Below are positions 1-7,118 of a stretch of 38,802 bases of DNA, piece by piece. The first letter of the stretch is position 1. Each line of letters starts with the position of its first letter. Under the pieces are notes generated by a model that saw nothing but the letters and a program-made list of their open reading frames with translations, was not told the origin of the DNA and made no database searches. Made by a program: the position numbers and the translations under genes. Source of the stretch: Bacillota bacterium (lineage in GTDB: Bacteria > Bacillota > Clostridia > Acetivibrionales > DSM-1351); assembly GCA_023436485.1 (NCBI GenBank), contig JAEZIU010000013.1, forward strand, positions 1 through 38,802, read 5' to 3'.

Positions 1-11
1 TTTCGCGTTAT

Positions 12-89
12 CGGGATGTAGCTCAGTTTGGCTAGAGTGCTTGCTTGGGGTGCAAGAGGTCGCGTGTTCAAGTCACGTCATTCCGACCA
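12..89 (+). tRNA. tRNA-Pro (anticodon GGG), CCA encoded
   Basis: The sequence folds as a full cloverleaf. The acceptor arm CGGGATG pairs with CATTCCG, the D arm is GCTC/GAGT, and the anticodon stem CTTGC/GCAAG encloses the loop TTGGGGT. The anticodon is therefore GGG, which reads the proline codon CCC. The T arm GCGTG/CACGT encloses TTCAAGT. The gene ends with discriminator A and an encoded CCA. An intrinsic terminator follows directly. Confidence 0.95.
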
Positions 90-93
90 CAGT

Positions 94-134
94 AAATAAG
101 CGGCTTTCAGAAATTGAAGGCTGCTTATTTTTTA
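94..134 (+). terminator. Rho-independent terminator of the tRNA-Pro gene
   Basis: AAATAAGCGGC pairs imperfectly with GCTGCTTATTT across a short A-rich loop, and a T run follows. It sits 5 nt after the tRNA CCA. Confidence 0.8.
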
Positions 135-181
135 AAATAAAACTTATAAATAACTTATAAATGTTTATTTTCATAAAAAAA

Positions 182-204
182 TAAGCCTTTCGGCTTACTT
201 TACT
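182..204. terminator. Short hairpin upstream of crcB, possible terminator
   Basis: TAAGCC pairs with GGCTTA around a TTTC tetraloop, followed by a T-rich stretch. It could be a second terminator or a leader hairpin of crcB. I looked here for the conserved fluoride riboswitch (crcB motif) core and did not find it. Confidence 0.45.
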
Positions 205-266
205 TTTCTAAATTATTGATTGTATTTATTTTGTAAGCATTAGCTTTTTTACGAAAGGGGTTAATA

Positions 267-659
267 ATGAAAGAAACGCTTAACGCATTAGCTGTAGGAA
301 CGGGCGGATTTATTGGGGCGGCGTCCAGATATTTTGTATCGACATTGGTAAACAGGCTTAATACAAGTGGTTTTCCCATTGCTACACTAATTATTAACTT
401 ACTTGGTTCGTTTTTGATTGGATTATTAACGCAGCTATTAATGGGCTTATGCCCTGATAATAAAAAATTACAGTTGTTTTTAACTACCGGTATTTTAGGC
501 GGGTTTACAACATTTTCAACCTTTAGTCTAGAAACAGTTAACCTTTTTCAGGACGGGAAAGCCGTCTTTGGCGTGGCAAATATTATATTAAGCGTAGCAT
601 TTTGCCTTACAGGAGTTGTATTAGGCAAAATGCTTGCTAAAACAATCGTGAGTATATAA
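267..659 (+). CDS. crcB: Fluoride efflux channel CrcB/Fluc
   Basis: This 130-residue, strongly hydrophobic protein with about four membrane helices has the usual length of a Fluc subunit. Family hallmarks are visible: GGFIGAASRY near residues 13-22, NLLGSFLIG near 44-52 and the signature GGFTTFSTFSLE near 78-89, which contains the phenylalanines that line the fluoride pathway. Fluc channels are dual-topology dimers in the cytoplasmic membrane that let fluoride leave the cell. The ATG follows GAAAGGGG with good spacing. It is a single-copy gene here; some Firmicutes carry a heterodimeric pair, and no second copy is adjacent. No riboswitch was recognised upstream. Confidence 0.93.
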   Translation: MKETLNALAVGTGGFIGAASRYFVSTLVNRLNTSGFPIATLIINLLGSFLIGLLTQLLMGLCPDNKKLQLFLTTGILGGFTTFSTFSLETVNLFQDGKAVFGVANIILSVAFCLTGVVLGKMLAKTIVSI

Positions 660-668
660 TTTACTTAC

Positions 669-1400
669 TTAAATGAATTTTACAGCATTCTCAAGGACTT
701 TTCCCACAGAATCATTTATTACAAGATCAGCTCTGGAATCATAGGGAGTAGGGCTTTTATTAACAAGAATGAGTTTTTTGCCTCTAAAGTAATCAATAAG
801 GCCTGCTGCAGGATATACAACCAGAGAGGTTCCTCCAATTATAAGAACGTCGGCATTTCTTATTGCATTTACGGCTCCGCTTACAATGTCATCGTTTAGG
901 GCCTCCTCATACAGAACAACATCAGGCTTGACAATGCTGTTACATTTAGTACAATGGGGAGTACCTTTTGAATTAACTATATAATCCAAATCATAAGAGG
1001 TTCGGCATTTGGTACAATAATTTCTGTGAACCGAGCCATGCAACTCATAAACTTTTTTACTGCCGGCCAGTTGGTGAAGACCATCGATATTCTGTGTTAC
1101 AACAGCTTTAAGTCTGCCGGTTTCCTCAAGTTTTGTGAGAGCATAATGCCCTGCATTTGGCTGGGCCTCTTTGCATATCATTTTAGTTTTATAATAATTG
1201 AAAAACTCATCGGTATGAGAAATAAAAAAACTGTGGGAAAGCATTGTTTCGGGTGGGTATTGTGAGCCGTTGGTGGTCATATAAAGACCATTTTCGGAAC
1301 GGAAATCAGGTATACCCGATTCGGTACTCATTCCTGCTCCTCCAAAAAATACAATGTTGTCAGCATTTTTTAAGATATCAGTAAATTGTGCAATATTCAT
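669..1400 (-). CDS. NAD-dependent protein deacylase, Sir2 family
   Basis: The sirtuin fold is clear. The NAD-binding motif GAGMSTESGIPDFR lies near residues 21-34, QNIDGLHQLAG follows in the middle, the catalytic histidine sits in ELHGS, and a structural zinc is expected in the two C-x2-C pairs (CTKC and CTKC). The family removes acyl groups from lysines using NAD and acts in the cytoplasm. I place the start at 1400 rather than at the upstream ATG at 1407-1409, because GGAG directly abuts the upstream ATG but lies 9 nt from this one. That gives 243 residues, typical of the family. It converges on crcB with about 10 nt between the stops. Confidence 0.93.
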   Translation of the reverse strand: MNIAQFTDILKNADNIVFFGGAGMSTESGIPDFRSENGLYMTTNGSQYPPETMLSHSFFISHTDEFFNYYKTKMICKEAQPNAGHYALTKLEETGRLKAVVTQNIDGLHQLAGSKKVYELHGSVHRNYCTKCRTSYDLDYIVNSKGTPHCTKCNSIVKPDVVLYEEALNDDIVSGAVNAIRNADVLIIGGTSLVVYPAAGLIDYFRGKKLILVNKSPTPYDSRADLVINDSVGKVLENAVKFI

Positions 1401-1480
1401 AAAAAACATCTCCGTCTTTAATTATATAATTATTATCGCATATTTTCCTGAATAATCAAAGGTTACCGGATAAAATAAAC

Positions 1481-1522
1481 AGAACAAATGTTCTTGATTT
1501 ATCAAAAAAATATGTTTATAAT
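1481..1522 (+). promoter_or_regulatory. LexA-type SOS box abutting a sigma-A promoter
   Basis: AGAACAAATGTTCT at 1481-1494 is a perfect dyad matching the Gram-positive LexA core GAAC-N4-GTTC. Its last base is the first base of a -35 element TTGATT (1494-1499). A 17-nt spacer and a perfect -10 TATAAT (1517-1522) follow. LexA bound here would block the promoter of the downstream ATPase gene. Confidence 0.65.
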
Positions 1523-1566
1523 GGAAATTGATAAAACCCTTTTGAACTTATTATGGAGGAAGAAGG

Positions 1567-2319
1567 ATGCCTAACCTTTTCAATGATTTATATGTTAGAG
1601 AAATTAAGCTAAGGAAAGACGTTTCATTCGATGAAAGCTATGTTTTTTCTCTTCCGGTTATCAAAAAACTTGGAAATTTGAGTATAAATAAGAAGGTAAC
1701 CTTCTTTGTGGGTGAAAACGGTACAGGAAAATCAACTTTACTTGAGGCTATTGCTGTAAACCTGGGGTTTAATCCAGAGGGCGGTACCAAAAATTTCAAT
1801 TTTTCTTCAGTAGAAACACATTCTATATTGTATAAATACCTCACTGTTGGAAAGGGTGTAAAGAGACCAAAGGATGGGTTTTTCCTGAGAGCGGAAAGCT
1901 TTTATAATGTTGCGAGTGAGGTTGACAGGCTTGATGAGGCTGCACCAAGCCCGTTCATACACTCATATGGAGGAAAATCCCTACACAGCCAGTCACATGG
2001 AGAAAGCTTCATGTCACTGGTATTGAACAGATTTGGAGGTAACAGTCTGTATGTACTTGATGAACCTGAGGCTGCATTGTCCCCAACCAGACAGATGACA
2101 CTGCTGGTTCGTATAAATGAACTGGTGAAGCAAAACTGTCAGTTTATTATAGCGACCCATTCACCTATTCTATTGGCTTATCCCGATGCAGATATTTTCT
2201 CATTAGATGAGAATGGAATCAAACTGACTGAATATGAGGAAACTGAGCATTATATTGTGACCAAACAATTCCTCAACAATCCCCAAAAAATGTTACGGTA
2301 TTTATTTGACTCGGAGTAA
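1567..2319 (+). CDS. AAA/ABC-type ATPase, possibly SOS regulated
   Basis: This is a soluble 250-residue ATPase of the AAA_21/AAA_23-like group related to ABC and SMC heads. Walker A is GENGTGKST (about 49-57), an ABC-like signature SHGES lies near 143-147, Walker B is LYVLDEPEAAL (about 161-171), and an H-loop histidine is in ATHSP (about 196-200). No membrane segments or transporter partner are nearby, so a transport role is unlikely. ATPases of this build often work on DNA or in defence, but no specific role can be read from the sequence. The ATG follows GGAGGAAGA. The upstream LexA-type box suggests induction by DNA damage, which is inference. Confidence 0.85.
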   Translation: MPNLFNDLYVREIKLRKDVSFDESYVFSLPVIKKLGNLSINKKVTFFVGENGTGKSTLLEAIAVNLGFNPEGGTKNFNFSSVETHSILYKYLTVGKGVKRPKDGFFLRAESFYNVASEVDRLDEAAPSPFIHSYGGKSLHSQSHGESFMSLVLNRFGGNSLYVLDEPEAALSPTRQMTLLVRINELVKQNCQFIIATHSPILLAYPDADIFSLDENGIKLTEYEETEHYIVTKQFLNNPQKMLRYLFDSE

Positions 2320-2330
2320 CCAACACTTTC

Positions 2331-2810
2331 TCAGAACTCTTCACGGCGCCTTTGTTTTCTCAATTCACAGCGTTTTCTGGCTGCGTCCCACTCTATTTTC
2401 TCTTCTTCAGTTTCTAAGATTATTCCGGGAACCGGGACAGGGAGGTCGTTTTTATCTAATGCAACAAGAACCAAGTACGCACTGTTTATCATACGACGGG
2501 TTCCATTAAGTTCCTCGACAAAGGTATCTACCCTTACTTCCATTGACGTTTTTCCTACATAAGTAATCTGTCCCAGTAAGAATATAGTACTATTAACGTA
2601 GGCGGGTGCTTTAAACTGCAAGTTGTCTATGGAGGCTGTAGTAACGTTACAGCCGGAGTGTCTTCTGGCAACAACAGCTGCAACAACGTCAATCCATTCC
2701 ATAAGCTTGCCGCCGAAAAGACGGTTAAAACCGTTTATATGTTCAGGCATAAGTATTTGAATTTGTTCAGTTCTTGAATCTGATACTTTTCTACTTATTA
2801 ACTTTTCCAT
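2331..2810 (-). CDS. Acyl-CoA thioesterase, hotdog fold (YkhA/YciA-like)
   Basis: The protein has about 159 residues. It carries the hotdog hydrolase pattern: an N-terminal strand, then the motif HINGFNRLFGGKLMEWID with the conserved asparagine and glycines before the central helix, then the strand VTTASIDNLQFKAPA. Members hydrolyse acyl-CoA thioesters in the cytoplasm, usually as hexamers. I place the start at the ATG ending at 2810. GGAGG lies 9 nt upstream, whereas the alternative TTG at 2817-2819 directly touches the Shine-Dalgarno sequence. The gene converges on the ATPase gene. Confidence 0.9.
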   Translation of the reverse strand: MEKLISRKVSDSRTEQIQILMPEHINGFNRLFGGKLMEWIDVVAAVVARRHSGCNVTTASIDNLQFKAPAYVNSTIFLLGQITYVGKTSMEVRVDTFVEELNGTRRMINSAYLVLVALDKNDLPVPVPGIILETEEEKIEWDAARKRCELRKQRRREEF

Positions 2811-2878
2811 TTTAATCAACCTCCAATATATATTAATTACTATTATTATTTAAAATAATGGCTTTTGATAACATTATA

Positions 2879-2984
2879 ACTGAATTCAGTAATCATAGTA
2901 TTGGCATAATTCATCAAAATTACATTTGTGTGATATAATTTATCATTAGATTTTTTCTGAAATCGGTGGTTTTAATTTCAGAAA
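2879..2984 (+). promoter_or_regulatory. Promoter and dyad-rich leader of the rubrerythrin gene
   Basis: A -10 TATAAT lies at 2934-2939, preceded by a weak -35 (TTCATC, 18-nt spacer). Two dyads flank it: the 12-bp palindrome ACTGAATTCAGT at 2879-2890 upstream, and a perfect 10-bp inverted repeat (TTTCTGAAAT at 2954-2963, ATTTCAGAAA at 2975-2984) in the leader. These may be repressor sites for a stress-responsive gene. Neither matches a PerR box well. Confidence 0.45.
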
Positions 2985-3043
2985 CTGTGGTATAACAGTA
3001 ATAAATCTACTAATATTTTTAATAAAACAGGAGGTAACTTTAA

Positions 3044-3583
3044 GTGAGTAATTTAAAGGGTACTAAGACAGAGGCAAATCTTATGGCTGCATTTGCAGGT
3101 GAGTCACAGGCAAGAAACAAGTATACATACTATGCGTCAAAAGCAAAGAAAGAGGGCTATGAGCAGATAGCTGCGTTATTTACTGAAACTGCTAATAACG
3201 AGAAAGAGCATGCTAAAATATGGTTCAAGCTTTTACATGACGGTATAGGTGATACTGCTACCAACCTGAAGGATGCTGCAAATGGCGAACATTATGAATG
3301 GACTGATATGTACGCTCAATTTGCAAAAGAAGCTAAAGAAGAGGGATTTGACAAGATAGCATATCTTTTTGAGGCTGTAGCAAAAATTGAGAAAGAACAT
3401 GAGGAGAGGTATTTAGCTCTTCTGAAGAATGTTGAAGGTAATGCCGTATTTATCAAAGGTGAAAAAGTAATATGGCAGTGTGCAAACTGTGGACATATTC
3501 ATGTAGGAGAAAAAGCTCCTGAAGTATGCCCTGTATGCGACCATCCTCAAGCGTACTTCCAAATGCTTGCAAAGAATTATTAA
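3044..3583 (+). CDS. rbr: Rubrerythrin
   Basis: This is a 179-residue cytoplasmic rubrerythrin. The N-terminal ferritin-like four-helix bundle supplies the di-iron ligands, visible in FAGESQARNKY (about 17-27), NNEKEH (about 51-56) and AKIEKEH (about 113-119). A C-terminal rubredoxin-like Fe(Cys)4 site has CANC near 146-149 and CPVC near 162-165. Rubrerythrins reduce hydrogen peroxide to water with electrons from rubredoxin and NADH, a typical oxidative-stress defence of anaerobes. Translation starts at GTG, placed by the Shine-Dalgarno GGAGGT 8-9 nt upstream. Confidence 0.96.
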   Translation: MSNLKGTKTEANLMAAFAGESQARNKYTYYASKAKKEGYEQIAALFTETANNEKEHAKIWFKLLHDGIGDTATNLKDAANGEHYEWTDMYAQFAKEAKEEGFDKIAYLFEAVAKIEKEHEERYLALLKNVEGNAVFIKGEKVIWQCANCGHIHVGEKAPEVCPVCDHPQAYFQMLAKNY

Positions 3584-3667
3584 TTAGCATTATTTACTAC
3601 CCTGAACAATTAATATAAAAATAAAAATGGTGGAAAATAAGTAATAAATACTTTGAGGTGATTTTAT

Positions 3668-4069
3668 TTGAAACGTATTTTATCTTATTTATTAGCCATT
3701 ACGTTTTTGTTGCCGGGCTTTATAAACTATGCAGTTTTAAAGAACGGAAGTGTAGATGTAGTAAAAAGGCAAATTAACCTCCAAGCACAGGCTGATGGGG
3801 GTATAGAAATTGTTGCAAGGAGACCGTATATCAGACGTGGAGAAATAGGAGTACTTGCAATAAGGGTAGCAGCAGGCTCAAATTGTAAAATCATTGCATC
3901 CTATAAAATCAGCGGGAGAGATTATTCTACTGTAAGAAATTTGGTTGCAGGTAAGGATGGAAATGTTTTGTGCACTTGGAAAGTAGATGAAAAAACTGAT
4001 ACAGGGACATATAATATCGAAATAACCTCTGGCACCAGCAGAATTGTAACGACTTACAGCGTACAATAA
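3668..4069 (+). CDS. Small secreted or membrane-anchored protein, Ig-like fold suspected
   Basis: I do not recognise a family. The 133-residue product starts at TTG behind GAGGTG. It begins with a positively charged end and a hydrophobic segment (KRILSYLLAITFLLPGFINYAVL) that looks like an uncleaved signal anchor or signal peptide. The rest is strand-rich with a spaced pattern (VRRGEIGVLAIRV, CKIIASYKISG, VLCTWKVDEKTDTGTYNIEITSG) that resembles bacterial Ig-like or FN3-like extracellular domains. A terminator follows, so it appears to be monocistronic. Confidence 0.65.
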   Translation: MKRILSYLLAITFLLPGFINYAVLKNGSVDVVKRQINLQAQADGGIEIVARRPYIRRGEIGVLAIRVAAGSNCKIIASYKISGRDYSTVRNLVAGKDGNVLCTWKVDEKTDTGTYNIEITSGTSRIVTTYSVQ

Positions 4070-4073
4070 GTCA

Positions 4074-4119
4074 AAAAGGCTTCATTCAGCTGATTCTAAT
4101 CGGCTTTATGAAGCCTTTT
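4074..4119. terminator. Rho-independent terminator
   Basis: AAAAGGCTTCAT and ATGAAGCCTTTT form a perfect 12-bp stem separated by a loop that has further internal pairing potential. It lies immediately after the stop of the secreted-protein gene. Confidence 0.85.
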
Positions 4120-4192
4120 GCAATTAATTTTACCGAATTACAAAAAAACTGTATAATTGATTTAGACTATAAAATATATTAGGAAGTAAGAT

Positions 4193-4813
4193 ATGAAACT
4201 AATTGATTTATCTCATGATATATTTAACAATATGCCTGTTTATCCCGGGGATGGTTCTGTGAGGTTATGCCATACTCATGAATTTTCCAGAGACCATTAT
4301 AATAATCATTGGCTGGGAACAGGAATGCACGTTGGAACTCATGTTGATGGGGTGATGCACATGACCGATGTTTGTGAATATATATGTAACTATCCTTTGG
4401 AAAATTTCTATGGCCCTGCTTGCATGATACATACATATGGTAAAAGCATTTTAGAAGCAGAAAGCAGTCATTTGGAAATTTTGAAAGCTAAGAGTATAGT
4501 GTTGATTCATACAGGGATGGATAAATTTTACGGGCAGGAAACATATTATAACGATCATCCTGTACTGGATATGACATTTTGCGAAATGCTAGTGAAACAA
4601 GGAATTAAATTAGTGGGAATAGATGCTCCTTCGCCTGACAGATTACCTTTTGAAATACACAAATATTTGCTCGGCAATGGTATTCTGCTGCTAGAGAATC
4701 TTACCAACCTGGACAAAATTCCGGAGGCTGCTGATTTTGAAGTAATGGCATTCCCTTTAAAGATTAAGGCCGATTCATGTATGGTGAGGGCCGTTGCAAA
4801 AATAATTATATAA
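4193..4813 (+). CDS. Cyclase-family metal-dependent hydrolase (kynurenine formamidase-like)
   Basis: The 206-residue protein belongs to the cyclase family (Pfam Cyclase). Visible hallmarks are the start IDLSHDIFNNMPVYPGD and the metal-binding motif HVGTHVDG near residues 46-53, followed by a further histidine at about 56. Characterised members include kynurenine formamidase and isatin hydrolase, which use Zn or Mn to hydrolyse amides. No tryptophan catabolism genes are adjacent, so the substrate cannot be assigned. The ATG follows AGGAAGTAAGAT. Confidence 0.85.
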   Translation: MKLIDLSHDIFNNMPVYPGDGSVRLCHTHEFSRDHYNNHWLGTGMHVGTHVDGVMHMTDVCEYICNYPLENFYGPACMIHTYGKSILEAESSHLEILKAKSIVLIHTGMDKFYGQETYYNDHPVLDMTFCEMLVKQGIKLVGIDAPSPDRLPFEIHKYLLGNGILLLENLTNLDKIPEAADFEVMAFPLKIKADSCMVRAVAKIII

Positions 4814-4849
4814 AATTATAAATACTTACATGTATGAGGTGCTTTAAAA

Positions 4850-5101
4850 ATGTATTACGTTTATGTTTTGCAATGTGCTGACAAGACACTGTATACAGGG
4901 TATACAGATGATCTGCAAAAAAGAATAAAAGTCCATAACAGCGGAAAAGGTGCAAAATATACCAGAGCAAGGCTGCCGGTGACACTTGTGTATTATGAAG
5001 AGGCTGAAACTAAATCTATGGCGTTATCGAGAGAATACAACATTAAGAAAATGACCAGAAGACAGAAAGAAACATTAATTTCAGCCAAAATGGATACATA
5101 G
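4850..5101 (+). CDS. GIY-YIG domain protein (UPF0213/YhbQ-like)
   Basis: The 83-residue protein is a stand-alone GIY-YIG domain. YVYVLQCADKTLYTGYTDDLQKR carries the paired Y-V-Y and Y-T-G-Y motifs that correspond to GIY and YIG, followed by the conserved arginine and HNSGKGAKYTR. Small proteins of this type are putative nucleases, and most have no defined physiological role. It is the last chromosomal gene before the prophage edge and is followed by a strong bidirectional terminator. Confidence 0.9.
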   Translation: MYYVYVLQCADKTLYTGYTDDLQKRIKVHNSGKGAKYTRARLPVTLVYYEEAETKSMALSREYNIKKMTRRQKETLISAKMDT

Positions 5102-5120
5102 AACTATTTTTTACAAAAAC

Positions 5121-5150
5121 AAAAACCGTTTGATTATTCAAACGGTTTTT
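5121..5150. terminator. Bidirectional terminator shared by the GIY-YIG gene and the tRNA-Lys remnant
   Basis: AAAAACCGTTTG pairs perfectly with CAAACGGTTTTT around ATTATT. It is flanked by A and T runs on both sides, so it would stop transcription from either direction. On the minus strand it lies just beyond the CCA of the truncated tRNA-Lys, where the original tRNA terminator is expected. Confidence 0.9.
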
Positions 5151-5199
5151 TGGTGCGCCATCACGGGGTCGAACCGGGGACACCCTGATTAAGAGTCAA
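5151..5199 (-). other. attL: displaced 3' half of tRNA-Lys(CTT), prophage left edge
   Basis: Read on the minus strand this is the 3' portion of a tRNA. It contains the anticodon loop CTCTTAA (anticodon CTT, lysine; complement AAG at 5191-5193), a variable region, a T arm with loop TTCGACC, the acceptor strand ATGGCGC, then A and CCA. The 5' half (acceptor strand, D arm) is missing to the right, where phage sequence and the integrase begin. Integrases that target tRNA genes restore the gene with phage-borne sequence and push the old 3' end to the other boundary. The T stem has one C-U mismatch. The att core lies within this segment, but its exact length cannot be set without attR. Confidence 0.88.
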
Positions 5200-5283
5200 A
5201 AAATAAAAAACCCATGAATCAACTGATACTGTAAGGGGGGAAGGCATTAATAAAAGTGATACTACAACCTTTTACCACAACTT

Positions 5284-6402
5284 TCAGTTTGTTTTTTCTT
5301 CATCTATTTTTGTTTCATCTTTATATAAATTATCAAGCCTTACAATATTTCGCTTTTTCCTTTTGCCTTGAATATGAGTATAAACTTCTCTCATAATACT
5401 AACATCATGTCCCATAATTTCTGCCGCTACAAGTTCATCTATACCAGCATCATACAAACCTGTACAATAAGTATGCCTTAATAATCTAAATGTTAAGTCA
5501 AATTCATGTTCCTTCATGTTCGAATTATCTTCAGATTCAAACCATTTTTTTATAATCTTTTGGGCTTTACGCCATTGAGATTTTATTTCTGTTAGTCCCA
5601 TGGGACCACCTGCATGTCCAGGGAAAACATATAGTTTTTTATTCTTTCGTCTTTTAAGATATGATTTTAAGTAGTTTGATAAAATATCAGGCATAGGGAT
5701 TTCTCTAAAACCGTTTTCAGTTTTTGGGGCTTTTAGTTGAGGTTTAGAATGGGCATACTCAGTAGCCTTGGTAACTCTTATTACTTTAGCATCAAAATCA
5801 ATATCATTTAACAGTAATGCAAGAGTTTCTCCCATTCTCATGCCAGTGTATAAAGTTGTAAATATAATAGGATAAGTTCTATGACATTTTAGAACTTTTA
5901 AAAGTAGTTCCCTTTGTGTAGGCGTTAAACACTTACGCTTAGGCTTGTCGGGAGCAATGACTTTTGAGCCACTTACTGGATTAAATGAAATAATATGATC
6001 TGCTATAGCTTGTTTAAATATTTGATTAAGAGTAATCCTTACCTTATGAGCAAGACTTTTTGAACTAGTAATGCTTTTTACTAATGCTTGAATTTGGGTT
6101 GCAGTAATTTCTTTAACTTTTTTCTTTCCCAAAACAGGGTTTATATGGTTATTAACACAATTACGATACATTTCTTGCGTTTTAAGTGCACCTTCATCTT
6201 TTTTAAATGTGTTATACCATATAATCATATATTCTTCCAAAGTAGGATTGTTGTTTACATCGTACCCCTGATAGTACTTATATTTCATTTCGGTATACTT
6301 AATCTCAACATCTTCTGGTGTACTACCATATATGAACTTTTTATTACCTTTTATAGTAAGCGTAGTATAAAAACCACCACTTTTATGAGGACTTATTTTC
6401 AT
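5284..6402 (-). CDS. int: Tyrosine-type phage integrase
   Basis: The 372-residue protein has the three-part layout of Tn916/lambda-type integrases. An arm-binding N-terminus covers about residues 1-50, a SAM-like core-binding domain about 53-145 (PTLEEYMIIWYNTF), and the catalytic domain about 155-345. Active-site residues are Arg189 (TGMRMGE), a lysine in KAPKTENG, Arg309 (LLRHTYCTG), His332 (MGHDV) and the nucleophile Tyr341 (VYTHI). The usual first histidine of H-x-x-R is Arg306. It lies next to attL and would catalyse integration into tRNA-Lys. The start at 6402 follows GGAGG 8 nt upstream, 20 nt after the repressor stop, so the two form one leftward operon. Confidence 0.95.
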   Translation of the reverse strand: MKISPHKSGGFYTTLTIKGNKKFIYGSTPEDVEIKYTEMKYKYYQGYDVNNNPTLEEYMIIWYNTFKKDEGALKTQEMYRNCVNNHINPVLGKKKVKEITATQIQALVKSITSSKSLAHKVRITLNQIFKQAIADHIISFNPVSGSKVIAPDKPKRKCLTPTQRELLLKVLKCHRTYPIIFTTLYTGMRMGETLALLLNDIDFDAKVIRVTKATEYAHSKPQLKAPKTENGFREIPMPDILSNYLKSYLKRRKNKKLYVFPGHAGGPMGLTEIKSQWRKAQKIIKKWFESEDNSNMKEHEFDLTFRLLRHTYCTGLYDAGIDELVAAEIMGHDVSIMREVYTHIQGKRKKRNIVRLDNLYKDETKIDEEKTN

Positions 6403-6422
6403 TTAACATGCCTCCATAGTGC

Positions 6423-6794
6423 TCATTTTACTAATTTTTCAGTTATGTTCTTAGTACATTTCAATATAATATCAATAGCAACCTTGCGTTCTAATTCATT
6501 CAATTCTAAAAAAGTAAGAATTAATGCTTTACTTGCTGAATCTAAGTTATATCTTCTACCAATTTCGTCAATAGCATCATTAGCATTAGGGACAAACATT
6601 TCACCAATACCATATCTTAGCCAATTTTCATTTACATTAAACTCAGTACAAATTTTCGAAATATGAATATCTTTTATTTTTCTTGATCCCAACTCCCACA
6701 TTGCAAGCGTTGAAGAACCAACCAATATACGTTCACTAAATTCATTTTGACTCATTCCTAAATCATTACGTAATTGCTTTAATCTTTCGTTCAT
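6423..6794 (-). CDS. Phage repressor, XRE/Cro-CI helix-turn-helix
   Basis: The protein has 123 residues. The N-terminal HTH_3 domain (RLKQLRNDLGMSQNEFSERI, then a recognition segment around GSSTLAMWELGSRKI) covers about residues 4-60. A helical C-terminal part (about 70-123) probably dimerises. It lacks a LexA-type self-cleavage domain, so induction must use another route. The start at 6794 is chosen because GGAGGTG lies 6 nt upstream; a longer reading frame runs into the promoter region and is unlikely. It sits directly at the divergent switch and is followed by int. Confidence 0.9.
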   Translation of the reverse strand: MNERLKQLRNDLGMSQNEFSERILVGSSTLAMWELGSRKIKDIHISKICTEFNVNENWLRYGIGEMFVPNANDAIDEIGRRYNLDSASKALILTFLELNELERKVAIDIILKCTKNITEKLVK

Positions 6795-6813
6795 TTCGTG
6801 CACCTCCAAAGAC

Positions 6814-6891
6814 AATATAACATAATGGCACTCACATTGCAAGTAAAAATAATAGACATGTATTGACAATATACTTGCATAGTGATAATAT
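6814..6891. promoter_or_regulatory. Divergent lysogeny switch: two promoters with paired operators
   Basis: Rightward, TTGACA (6863-6868), a 17-nt spacer and TAATAT (6886-6891) form a near-consensus promoter for the early operon. Leftward, read on the minus strand, TTGCAA (6837-6842), a 17-nt spacer and TATATT (6814-6819) drive repressor and int. An inverted pair of TACTTGCA-type sites overlaps both promoters. One (minus-strand TACTTGCAATGTGAG, plus 6831-6845) covers the leftward -35, and the other (TACTTGCATAGTGA, 6872-6885) fills the rightward spacer. These are probable repressor operators. Confidence 0.8.
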
Positions 6892-6932
6892 AAACTCACA
6901 GAGCAAGCTGATATTTAAATGGAGGTGTAGTA

Positions 6933-7112
6933 ATGAATCAAAATCAAGTTCCTTTTGATGAAAAAAGTTTACAAGAGGCAGAGAAATTTGCACAAATTTT
7001 GTCGGAATTATCTGAGGAGGATAAGAAAATTGCCTTTCATACAGTTAACTGTATGCTGATGCTGAATAAAGCCCATGGAGAAAATCAAAAAATTAGCATG
7101 AAAGGAGCCTGA
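6933..7112 (+). CDS. Small early phage protein, unknown function
   Basis: A 59-residue frame starts at ATG behind a strong GGAGGTG and ends 6 nt before the next start. It is the first gene of the rightward early operon. The product is acidic to neutral and probably helical (SLQEAEKFAQILSELSEEDKK). No family is recognised. Its position opposite the repressor suggests a Cro-like or antirepressor job, but there is no helix-turn-helix visible to support that. Confidence 0.7.
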   Translation: MNQNQVPFDEKSLQEAEKFAQILSELSEEDKKIAFHTVNCMLMLNKAHGENQKISMKGA

Positions 7113-7118
7113 CAATAT

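Noticed and set aside
135..266. Possible fluoride riboswitch upstream of crcB
   Set aside because: The conserved pseudoknot core of the crcB motif is not visible. Only a short hairpin with a T-rich tail is present.
1026..1265. Plus-strand frame inside the Sir2 gene
   Set aside because: Antisense to a clear sirtuin with all motifs, and no ribosome binding site.
1567..2319. ABC transporter ATPase
   Set aside because: The motifs are ABC-like but there is no permease gene nearby, and the layout fits soluble AAA/SMC-like ATPases better.
6088..6666. Long plus-strand frame of 192 codons opposite int and the repressor
   Set aside because: It lies antisense to two well-supported genes, has no ribosome binding site and a Phe/Ile-rich composition typical of antisense shadows.
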